Of a DNA stretch of 64,000 bases, positions 19,759 through 27,305 are shown one piece after another. The DNA is from Streptomyces sp. DH12 (GTDB lineage: Bacteria; Actinomycetota; Actinomycetes; Streptomycetales; Streptomycetaceae): the NCBI RefSeq assembly GCF_020873895.1, contig NZ_JAHWGT010000017.1, positions 1 to 64,000 of the forward strand. Reading direction: 5' to 3'. Under the pieces are notes generated by a model. The model was not told where the DNA came from. It was given only the letters and a program-made list of their open reading frames with translations, and did not search any database. Position numbers and translations under genes: made by a program. Within the stretch, counting starts at the first letter, position 1. Each line of letters starts with the position of its first letter.

Positions 19759-19880
19759 GGTCGGTGCGTTTCCCCTCTGTGCAATCCCCCGAGTTGCGGG
19801 GACAGACTGCCAAATGGGTGAGGAGATGGGAAACGGGGACACCGAAACGTGCCACGGGTGTGTCGCAAGATCGCCGAAGG

Positions 19881-19907
19881 GTCACCTGGGGGTGACGGAT
19901 GGTCACC
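19881..19907. promoter_or_regulatory. GTCACC/GGTGAC operator-like repeats
   Basis: GTCACC-tggg-GGTGAC forms an inverted repeat (19881-19896) and a third half-site GGTCACC follows at 19901-19907. The cluster lies in the 229-bp space between the two divergent toxin/immunity-type operons, nearer the rightward one. It may coordinate both; no regulator gene is adjacent. Confidence 0.45.
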
Positions 19908-19987
19908 GGAACGGCGGTATCGGCCACCCTCCGGCCCACCGCATAGGCTGTGCCGAACCAGCCAGCAGCAGCCAGGGGGCAACCGCC

Positions 19988-20971
19988 ATGACGACAGGTC
20001 GGCTCGGGCACCGCGCCGCGCCGCCGAACGCGGCCTACGCCGGGCAGGTCGTGCACTTCCCGGACCCGGTCCGGGCCGCCCGCCACCCCAGAGGGGTGCG
20101 GATGGACGCCGACGGCTACCCGGACTTCTCGTCCTACGCGCGCGCCGCCGCGGAGATCGCCGAGCCCCCGGAGGGGTTCGGCGTGGACGAGCTGCGGCTG
20201 ACGGACTACGTCTCGGCGAACGCCGCCCTCAAGGCCGACGGCCACGCCCTGTGGGACACCGTCCCCGCGGTGGCCACGCCGCACGGCTGGACCTGGCACC
20301 ACGTCCCCGGCACGCGCCGCATGGAGCTGGTACCCGTCGAGGTGAAGGCGCTGCTGCGCCACCACGGCGGGCTCGCCACGGCGGCCGTCGACCACGGCAA
20401 GCGCGGCACGCGCCCCCTCCAGGAGACCCGGCCCGCGCACTTCGGGCTGCCCAGGGGCGCGGTCTCCGTCTCCGAGACGCAGCTTCAGGGCGTGGAGGAG
20501 GACCTCGGCTACCGGCTGCCCGGCCCCTACCGCTCGTTCCTCAAGGCGGCGGGCGGCTGCGCGCCGGTGGGCGTCGCCCTCGACGCCGAGCTGGGGCTGC
20601 TGGTGGACCAGCCGTTCTTCACGGTGCGCGACGAGGCCGGTGTCAACGACCTCGTGTACGTCAACAAGTGCCTGCGCGACCACCTCACCAAGGACTACCT
20701 GGGCGTCGCCTTCGTCCAGGGCGGCCTGCTGGCGGTGCGGGTGCGCGGCGCCGGGGCCGGCTCGGTGTGGTTCTGCGCGTACGACGACGCCCGCGACGGC
20801 GACGGCACGACGGTCCAGGACCGCGCGGAACGGCTCCTGCTGCCGTGCGGTGCCGACTTCGACGAGTTCCTCCAGCGGCTGGCGGGCAGCCCGCCCGAGC
20901 TGGAGACGGTGGCGAACCTGATGGTGGACGGCGGCTTCGCGCGGGCCGTCCCGGTCACGGGCGAGGAGTGA
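19988..20971 (+). CDS. degenerate WHH nuclease fused to SUKH (SMI1/KNR4) domain
   Basis: 327 residues, no signal peptide. Residues about 40-130 resemble WHH-type toxins of the HNH/EndoVII superfamily: PHGWTWHHVPGTRRMELVP is followed by VEVKALLRHHGG. Where the family pattern has His before the last His (HxxxxH), this protein has K120, so the nuclease is probably inactive or altered. Residues about 150-305 form a SUKH domain (LPGPYRSFLKAAGG). Toxin-like and immunity-like domains in one chain suggest a decoy, a sensor or a self-contained regulator. It is 7 bp from the next gene. ATG at 19988 ends the upstream regulatory region. Confidence 0.72.
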   Translation: MTTGRLGHRAAPPNAAYAGQVVHFPDPVRAARHPRGVRMDADGYPDFSSYARAAAEIAEPPEGFGVDELRLTDYVSANAALKADGHALWDTVPAVATPHGWTWHHVPGTRRMELVPVEVKALLRHHGGLATAAVDHGKRGTRPLQETRPAHFGLPRGAVSVSETQLQGVEEDLGYRLPGPYRSFLKAAGGCAPVGVALDAELGLLVDQPFFTVRDEAGVNDLVYVNKCLRDHLTKDYLGVAFVQGGLLAVRVRGAGAGSVWFCAYDDARDGDGTTVQDRAERLLLPCGADFDEFLQRLAGSPPELETVANLMVDGGFARAVPVTGEE

Positions 20972-20978
20972 CGGTCCG

Positions 20979-23666
20979 ATGGTGACGTTCGCGCAGGCGC
21001 AGGAGCGCGCCGAGGAGTGGGTCAACGGCGACGTGCCCGCTTACCAGCACCGCGAGGTGCGGGTGCGGGAGTTCGAGCTGGGCTTCGTCGCGTGGGCCGA
21101 GGACCGCGCCGACGGGCCGTCGTCGGACGGCGGCCGGCAGCGCCTGGTCGTCGCCCGCGACAGCGGCGAGGTCACGCTGTGGCCGGGGCTGCCGGTGGGC
21201 GAGGTGATCCGCCGGTACGAGGAGGAGTACGGGGTGCGGGCCGAGGACGCGCAGGACGCCGAGGCGGCGCGGCCGCCGGAGCGCATCGACCTGAACCAGA
21301 CGTCGTTCCTGCTGACGCCACCGGAGTGGCTCCAGGACGCGGCGGACCGCATGGGCGTACCGGACCGGCGCCGCGAGGACGCCACCGCGGGCGGCGCCGC
21401 GCCGGCGCCCGGGGTGGGCGGGACCGCGGACGGGGCGCCGGACGGGGCGCCGACGCCGATGCCGCCGTCCGGCACCGGCCCGGCGGACCCGGGTGTCCCG
21501 GACGCCCCCGCCCCGGTGCCCTTCGGCGCGCCCGGCCCGTCCGCCGCCCCCGCGTCGGTCGGCGCGGGCAGCGGTACGGGCTCCACCCCCGCGCCGGGCG
21601 GTGGCGACACCGGCGGCGCGGGCTCCACGCCCACGCCCACGCCCGTCCCCGCCCCCGCGCCCGCGTTCGCCCCTCCGGCCGGGGGCATGGCCACCCCGCC
21701 GCCGTCCGCGTGGAACGACACGAGCACCCTCGGCGGCGCGGACGACGACGTCTCCGTACCGCTGCCCGCCACCGTCTTCGCCCCGCCGCTGGCCGGCGCG
21801 GACGACGACGACACACCGCCCCCGTCGGTACCGGCGGACGCGCCGACCGCGCTGATGCAGGGCGGCAGCCAGTTGCCGCGCACCGCCGTCTCGCCCGCGC
21901 TCGGCGCCGACGCGGTACGCGCCGCCGACATCGCCGACGCGACGACCGGCAAGGCGGCCGTGACGCCGCCCGCCCCCGGCACCGGTACGCCCGGCACCGG
22001 TACGCCCGGCACCGGTACGCCCGGCACCGGTACGCCCGGCGGTCCTGCGACCCCGCCGCCACCGGGTGCCCCCGGCGCCCCCGGCGCGCGGCCCGCGGCG
22101 GACACGGCGACCCCGCCGCCCGCCGCCGGCGGGTACGTGCCCACGCAGCTGATGTCCCCTCTCGGTCCGGACGCCCTGCGGCCGCCCGGCGCCACGCCGC
22201 CGCCCGGCGCGGGCACGGTGGACCAGGCCCCGACGATGCTGGCCCACCCGGGACCCGGTGGCCCCGGCGGCCCGGGCACGCCTCCGCCCCCCGGACCGCC
22301 CGGAACCCCCGGACGCCCCGGACGGCCGGGGCCTTCCGGTCCCCCCGCCCCGCCCGGGTCGACCCCGCCGGGCGGCGGCTCCGCCCACCAGGCGGCCACG
22401 ATGCTCGCCCACCCGGGCCCGGGCGGCCCCCTCGCGCCCCCCGGCCCGCCCGGAGCCCCCGGCGCCCCGGGAGCCCCCGGCGCACCCGGAGCCCCCGGCG
22501 GCACGCCGCCCGGCGGCGTGCACCATGCCGCGACGATGCTGGCGCACCCCGGCCCCGGCGGCCCCCTGGCACCCCCCGGCCCGCCCGGGGCCCCCGGCGC
22601 GCCCGGGGCCGTACCGCCGCCGGGCGCGCCCGGCCCGCTGCCGCACCCCGGCGCGCCCGCGTACGGCTACCCGCAGCCCCAGCCGACCGGCCTGCCCACG
22701 GTCGGCCCCGGCTACCAGGTCGTGCTGCGCTACCGCGCGCCGGACGGCTCCGAGGCGCAGATCATCCGCCGCTCCGCGCCGGGCACGCCCCACCCGGAGT
22801 GGCAGATCCTGCACGAGCTGCGCGCCATGAACGTGCCGCCGCAGCAGGTGCTGGAACTGCACACCGAACTCGCCTCCTGCGAACTGCCGGGCGGCTACTG
22901 CGCCCGCATGATCCGGGAGACGTGGCCGCAGGCGCGGATCACGTCGATCGCCCCGTACGGGCACGACCACGCGAGCCGCCAGCAGGGCATGCGGCAGCTC
23001 ATCGCCCACCAGGGCGAGCTGCACCAGGTCGCGGACGGCCCCGCCCGCCCAGCCCCGGTACGCGCCCCCCTGCCGCAGGTGCAGCCGGCCCCGCCGATCC
23101 CGCCCGAGGGCATCGCGCAGGAACTGGCGGGCGCCTTCGGACCGCACGGCATCCTCCGCTTCGACCAGCGCGCGGTGTCCCGCCAGGGCGTACCGGAACT
23201 GGTCGCCCGCACCCTGGTGTGGGCGGGCCTCCCGGCGGACTTCGGGCCGTTCTTCTGGGCCCAGCCCGCCCAGCCGGTCGTCCCGACCCTCGCCGAACTG
23301 GCCGCGCAGCGACAGGTCCAGCCGGCGGCGGACGCGGGCTCGTACCTGGTGCTCGGCTCCGACTTCGGCCGCGCCCTGTGCGTCCAGTACGGCACGGCGC
23401 ACATCGTGGCCGTCCCGGTGGAGGCGGGCCCGGGCGGCCGGCCGGTGGCGCCGCAGTTCGTGAACACGGGCCTGCCCGAGTTCACCCGCTGCCTCGCCCT
23501 CCTGGGCCGCATGTGGCGCCTGCGCTTCGGCCTGACACCGGAGCAGGCGGGCCGCTGGACGATGGACTTCCAGGCCCAGCTGGCCATGCTGGACCCGGCG
23601 GCCCTGTCGTCCCCGGAGAGCTGGTGGTCGGTCCTGCTGGAACAGATGTGGGACGGCCTGCTGTAA
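20979..23666 (+). CDS. Imm35/YrhB-like - linker - deaminase - SUKH-4 fusion protein
   Basis: 895 residues in four parts. (1) About 1-90: Imm35/YrhB-like domain (AEEWVNGDVPAYQHREV, VARDSGEVTLWPGLPVGEV). (2) About 120-570: Pro/Gly/Ala linker containing GTPGTGTPG repeats and three copies of a TMLAHPGPGG module. (3) About 575-690: deaminase with H605-P-E607 and TELASC634-ELPGGY-C641, the zinc site of a nucleic acid/nucleotide deaminase. (4) About 700-895: SUKH-4-type immunity domain (HGILRFDQRAVSRQGVPE). No signal peptide. RBS GAGGAG lies in the end of the upstream gene, so the two are coupled. Carrying an apparently intact deaminase between two immunity-type domains is unusual; autoinhibition is one explanation. 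Confidence 0.75.
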   Translation: MVTFAQAQERAEEWVNGDVPAYQHREVRVREFELGFVAWAEDRADGPSSDGGRQRLVVARDSGEVTLWPGLPVGEVIRRYEEEYGVRAEDAQDAEAARPPERIDLNQTSFLLTPPEWLQDAADRMGVPDRRREDATAGGAAPAPGVGGTADGAPDGAPTPMPPSGTGPADPGVPDAPAPVPFGAPGPSAAPASVGAGSGTGSTPAPGGGDTGGAGSTPTPTPVPAPAPAFAPPAGGMATPPPSAWNDTSTLGGADDDVSVPLPATVFAPPLAGADDDDTPPPSVPADAPTALMQGGSQLPRTAVSPALGADAVRAADIADATTGKAAVTPPAPGTGTPGTGTPGTGTPGTGTPGGPATPPPPGAPGAPGARPAADTATPPPAAGGYVPTQLMSPLGPDALRPPGATPPPGAGTVDQAPTMLAHPGPGGPGGPGTPPPPGPPGTPGRPGRPGPSGPPAPPGSTPPGGGSAHQAATMLAHPGPGGPLAPPGPPGAPGAPGAPGAPGAPGGTPPGGVHHAATMLAHPGPGGPLAPPGPPGAPGAPGAVPPPGAPGPLPHPGAPAYGYPQPQPTGLPTVGPGYQVVLRYRAPDGSEAQIIRRSAPGTPHPEWQILHELRAMNVPPQQVLELHTELASCELPGGYCARMIRETWPQARITSIAPYGHDHASRQQGMRQLIAHQGELHQVADGPARPAPVRAPLPQVQPAPPIPPEGIAQELAGAFGPHGILRFDQRAVSRQGVPELVARTLVWAGLPADFGPFFWAQPAQPVVPTLAELAAQRQVQPAADAGSYLVLGSDFGRALCVQYGTAHIVAVPVEAGPGGRPVAPQFVNTGLPEFTRCLALLGRMWRLRFGLTPEQAGRWTMDFQAQLAMLDPAALSSPESWWSVLLEQMWDGLL

Positions 23667-23679
23667 CCCCACGGACGGA

Positions 23680-23707
23680 CCCCGGCCGCACCCCCGTGCG
23701 ACCGGGG
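23680..23707. terminator. bidirectional terminator
   Basis: CCCCGG-c-CGCAC / GTGCG-a-CCGGGG with a 4-nt loop, between the convergent fusion-protein gene and lipoprotein gene. Confidence 0.65.
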
Positions 23708-23718
23708 CCCGCCCCTGC

Positions 23719-24390
23719 TCACCGCACGGAGGCGGGCGGCTGCGCGGGCACGACGGGCTTGTTGGTGCACCCGAGGGCCTCGACCATGACCCGGGCGGAG
23801 TGGAGGAGGTGGGTGTAGGGGACGCGGGGGTCGGTCTCGCCGGTGAGGGTGTCGGTGAGCGAACCTGAGACCGGGACTTCGTCCTTCTGCTGCGGCAAGG
23901 CGCCGGGGATCTGGCACCGCACGTAGAGGTGATAGCTGGCTTGCCGATCAGGCCCGGAGGTCAAGAGCACGTCGTCATTCACCACGAAGACGGGTCGGTC
24001 CTTCTGCTGTCGGTAGTGCTCGAACGGGGCGTACGACCAACCGTAGGACAGGTACAGCAGCTGCGAGGGGTCGCTCTCCCTCTTGACGGAACAGAGCTCG
24101 GCACTTCTCGGGAGCTTGCCCGGATCCTGGGTCGGCTTCCACTCCCGCAGGTGGCGGTAATACGCCGAACGTGCCTCATTCAGGCCGTCGTCCGCCCCCA
24201 CACGTAGCGGTGCGGATCCGGTGCGTGCCTCGATCCAGCTCCTGGCATCGGACCCGAGTACCGTTTCGCACCCTCCGGCGTCCCGCGAGGGTGGAGCGGT
24301 CGGTGTCCGGGCGCTCTGGCCGCCGGAGCATCCGGCGACCGCCACCAGCAAGACCAGCGCCAGAACGGCGGCACCACGGTTGTTCACCAT
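23719..24390 (-). CDS. lipoprotein, last gene of the ESX-like operon
   Basis: 223 residues with a lipobox, LLVAVAGC (lipidated Cys near residue 21). The mature part has four Cys (GGCETVL, AELCSVK, VRCQIPG, EALGCTN) that could form two disulfides. No family recognised. Its ATG overlaps the stop of the upstream large gene (ATGGTGA), so the two are made together. A surface-anchored partner coupled to a candidate membrane-active protein could be its immunity protein; that is inference. GC content is a little lower than in the housekeeping genes. Confidence 0.78.
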   Translation of the reverse strand: MVNNRGAAVLALVLLVAVAGCSGGQSARTPTAPPSRDAGGCETVLGSDARSWIEARTGSAPLRVGADDGLNEARSAYYRHLREWKPTQDPGKLPRSAELCSVKRESDPSQLLYLSYGWSYAPFEHYRQQKDRPVFVVNDDVLLTSGPDRQASYHLYVRCQIPGALPQQKDEVPVSGSLTDTLTGETDPRVPYTHLLHSARVMVEALGCTNKPVVPAQPPASVR

Positions 24391-26636
24391 CCCCGCCGAT
24401 CTTCGGTATCCGCCGCAGCCTCGCCGAGGCGGTAGTCCTTTTCCGCCTCGCTCACGAGTTGCTTGACCTCGTCAGATGTCATGCCTTTTGCTGCGGCCCA
24501 GTTGAGCAGGGGCTGGACCGCCTGAACCGCGCCCGCTTCCCCGGCGCCGCTCAGTTCTTGCAGGGTTTCGGCGCTGTTGTCGTACTGGTTCGCCTTCAGC
24601 CAGTCCATCATCTCGGTCTCCATGTGCGTCTCGACGGCGCCACCGACGGTCTCCATGGCGATCGGGATGAGAAGCGCGCCGACACCGGTGCCAGTGACGA
24701 GCGCCGTGCCCGCGCCGACACCCGCCCCCACGACCGCCGACGTGGCGAAGCTGCGCCACGCGGCGTGCTTTTCCAACTCCAGGTTTCGACGCTGTGTCTC
24801 GTCGGCGGCCTCCTTGCCGATCGCCTCGGAGCGGACCTCGTCCAGGAGCCCGTGCATGTAGACGCTGTGCATACCGACACGTCGGGCGGTGACCACGTCA
24901 TCGCCGTGAGCCGCCATGGCACTCGTGCCGTATACCTGCTGGGCTGTGGACAGGATTTCGTACGCGTTCTGCTCACCAGCCAGCGCCCGGAGGAATCCGA
25001 TGCTCTCCGGGCGGCCGAAGTCCGTCAGCCGGTTGGCGTTGTGTCCGTATGCCTCGTCCCGTCCAGTGGCCTTGCCGCTGCCGCCGAAGTTGTCGGCGGA
25101 GTAGTTCAGGCTGTCGATGTGGCCCGCTGCCATGCGCGCCAGGCTCGGGCGGATGCCGTCCTGCCTGTCGACGAGCTCGGAAGAGGAGTAGTGCGCGACG
25201 ACGCTGCTCATCAGCGCGCCGCGCTCCTCGGCCTGTGCCGCTGTCTCGTTGGGGGGTACCTGCGGGTTCACCGCGTCGTACGGGTAGCCCAGCGTGGCCG
25301 CCTCCAAGGCGTGGCCGAGGTGGGTGTAGCCGGGGGTCTTGCCGTCGCGGTCGGTGGGCCAGTTGCGGGCGTCGGGGTTGTCTGGGCTCTTGTCGACGAG
25401 GTAGGACCAGTTCGACACGCTGTCCGGATCGTTCTTGTCGGCCGCCCGGCTGAAGAACTCCAACGACGCCTGCGGGTTGTGGCCCAGGGCCTCCAGGAAG
25501 CCGTTGACCGGGTCGTTGGCGAGGACCGGGGAGTCGGTCTCCGGGTACGTAAGGCGCTGGCCGCGGGTGGTGGCCCACAGGGCCTCGGGACCGCCGTGGC
25601 GGGGGTTGGCACGTTCGAACTCGATGAGCTTCCCGCCGTACGCGTTCAGGAAGCCGGACTCCCACCTGCCGTGGCGCAGCAGGGCACCGGTCACCTGGAA
25701 GCCGTACGGGCCGTTCTCGCCGACGCGTTCGCCGCCCGCCGCGATGACGCCGCCTTTCCACGCCCGCATATCCGGTGACGTGCCGTGGCTGGCCGTGGCG
25801 AGGGTAGTGCCGAGGTACTTCTGCGTGGCAGCCAGCAGCTCGGCGCGGGCGCTGTCGGCGCGCGGGCCCGGGTAGGGGCCGCCTGCCAGGCCGCGCCAGA
25901 ACTCCAGCGTGCCTGTCGCGCCGAGGCGGGTCGCGAACGCCTCGGCGAACGCCGGGTTGTCGCGGTGCTGGCGGGCCAGGAGGTTGAAGCGCTGGAGTTC
26001 CGCGTCCGTCATGTCGGCGCCCCTGGCGGCGAGCCGGAGCGCGGCGTCGACGTCGGCGAGGCCCTGCGAGCGGTCGGCGTCCGCGAGGCTCCGGTAGCCG
26101 GTCTCGTCGAAGTCGTGGGTGCTGCGGGCGTGGCGGAGCAGCGCGCGTCCGGCGATGCGGTCGGTCTCCGACGCGGCTTCCAGGATCGCCGCGACCTCCC
26201 GTGCCGCCGTGTGCAGGACCTCCGGGGCGACGGGCTTGTCGGGTGAGGAGTTGTCGGCGTGCCGGACCAGCCCGTGGGCCCTGCCCCGGGTGTCGAAGCG
26301 GACGTTCTCGGCGTGCCAGCGGGCCAGGGCGGCCTTCAGGTCGCGTTGGTGTCCGGCGAGGGCCGTGTGGGCGTCGCGGAGGACCGCGTGGACGCTGCGG
26401 GCCTCGGTGAGGACGTCGGTGAACTGGCGGGCGGTCGTCACCGTGAACGCCTGGGTGACGGTGGCGTTGTCGCCCTTCCAGTGGGCGGCCTTCGCCCGGG
26501 CGGCGAGGTCGGCCGCGCTCACGCCGTCGCCGCCCGCCGCCAGGGCCGTCAGTTTGCGGACCGTCTGCTCCCAGTGCGCGACCGCCGTGGCGAGCTTGCC
26601 CAGGCGGAGGTCGCGCAGTTCCTGCAGAGTGACCAT
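24384..26636 (-). CDS. large protein with glycine-zipper segment (DUF6571-like, T7SS-cargo type)
   Basis: 750 residues. The N-terminal 120 residues are predicted long helices (LQELRDLRLGKLATAVAHWEQ...), as in WXG/LXG-type cargo of type VII secretion. A long middle region follows with no recognised enzyme motif. Around residues 630-665 is a Gly-rich hydrophobic stretch (VVGAGVGAGTALVTGTGVG), a glycine zipper typical of membrane-inserting toxins and some phage tail proteins. I recall this family as DUF6571 in Streptomyces; function unknown. The ATG at 26636 (MVTLQELRD) lies 20 bp after the small helical gene. No ESX machinery gene lies in the window. Confidence 0.72.
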   Translation of the reverse strand: MVTLQELRDLRLGKLATAVAHWEQTVRKLTALAAGGDGVSAADLAARAKAAHWKGDNATVTQAFTVTTARQFTDVLTEARSVHAVLRDAHTALAGHQRDLKAALARWHAENVRFDTRGRAHGLVRHADNSSPDKPVAPEVLHTAAREVAAILEAASETDRIAGRALLRHARSTHDFDETGYRSLADADRSQGLADVDAALRLAARGADMTDAELQRFNLLARQHRDNPAFAEAFATRLGATGTLEFWRGLAGGPYPGPRADSARAELLAATQKYLGTTLATASHGTSPDMRAWKGGVIAAGGERVGENGPYGFQVTGALLRHGRWESGFLNAYGGKLIEFERANPRHGGPEALWATTRGQRLTYPETDSPVLANDPVNGFLEALGHNPQASLEFFSRAADKNDPDSVSNWSYLVDKSPDNPDARNWPTDRDGKTPGYTHLGHALEAATLGYPYDAVNPQVPPNETAAQAEERGALMSSVVAHYSSSELVDRQDGIRPSLARMAAGHIDSLNYSADNFGGSGKATGRDEAYGHNANRLTDFGRPESIGFLRALAGEQNAYEILSTAQQVYGTSAMAAHGDDVVTARRVGMHSVYMHGLLDEVRSEAIGKEAADETQRRNLELEKHAAWRSFATSAVVGAGVGAGTALVTGTGVGALLIPIAMETVGGAVETHMETEMMDWLKANQYDNSAETLQELSGAGEAGAVQAVQPLLNWAAAKGMTSDEVKQLVSEAEKDYRLGEAAADTEDRRGW

Positions 26637-26656
26637 GGTGTGCCGCGGCTCCCCGC

Positions 26657-27076
26657 TCACTTGATCGCGTCCCAGATGCGGGACACCGGCATGTCGGTCG
26701 CGATCTTGTGATCGTCCTTGGCGTGGACGGACCGCGAGTAGTCGAGGTGGTTGGAGATGTGCGCGCAGGCGTCCTTGAGGGTGCCCAGCTTGGTGGTCCA
26801 GGCGTCGTGCAGCGCGTGCAGGGCGCGGCCGAGGCCGAGGCCGTCGGCGGTCAGTTCGAGCGCGGCGTCGGCGGTGGCGGTACGGGCGTGGTCGCCGTCG
26901 CGTGCGACGCGGTCGCGGAGCTGCCGGGCGAGGTCGCCGAGGGCGCCGAGTACCTGGTCGTCGACGACGAGGTCCGGGTTGACGGTGGCTGAGGCGGCCG
27001 CGTCGGGCGGCAGCTGGTTGAGCCGTGTGCGCGTCGCGGCGTCCCGCTTGGCCTGCTCCCACTCGTCCCACGCCAT
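26657..27076 (-). CDS. small helical protein, likely partner of the large protein
   Basis: 139 residues, mostly helical, no signal peptide. A Trp-Glu start (MAWDEWEQAKRDA), a middle Leu/Ala/Asp-rich helix, and HALHDAWTTKLGTLKDACAH near residues 88-107, which resembles the helical hairpins of ESX-like secretion partners but lacks a strict WXG. First gene of the three-gene operon; five heptamer repeats lie 28-62 bp upstream of its start. Function inferred only from shape and context. Confidence 0.65.
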   Translation of the reverse strand: MAWDEWEQAKRDAATRTRLNQLPPDAAASATVNPDLVVDDQVLGALGDLARQLRDRVARDGDHARTATADAALELTADGLGLGRALHALHDAWTTKLGTLKDACAHISNHLDYSRSVHAKDDHKIATDMPVSRIWDAIK

Positions 27077-27103
27077 CGGCGCCCCCGTCGCTGCTCGCTG
27101 TCG

Positions 27104-27138
27104 GCTGTCCGCTGTCCGCTGTCCGCTGTCCGCTGTCC
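27104..27138 (-). repeat. five perfect GCTGTCC heptamers upstream of the ESX-like operon
   Basis: Five uninterrupted 7-bp copies with degenerate flanking copies, 28-62 bp before the first start codon of the operon, in the leader or promoter. Change in copy number would move promoter and RBS elements and could vary expression. Confidence 0.85.
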
Positions 27139-27305
27139 GCGGTCGTGGCTCTGCGTGACCTGCGTACCACGCGACGGTATCGACGCGACGCCCAGACGGG
27201 CCAACGGTGGCGGCATTTCGGCGCGTTGCGGCGGGGTGGCCGGTCCACCGCCCGTTGACGCGGGGCCGTGGACCGTGCCGCCACCGCCCGGTGGCGGCGG
27301 CGCGG

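Noticed and set aside
20955-23672. 905-codon minus-strand frame opposite the fusion protein
   Set aside because: Mirror of the Pro/Gly/Ala linker; no domain, no RBS, and the plus-strand frame has conserved domains at both ends.
18719-27076. Possible integrated mobile element
   Set aside because: No integrase, transposase, tRNA-derived attachment site or flanking direct repeats seen; GC and codon use are close to neighbours, so a stable chromosomal island is more likely.
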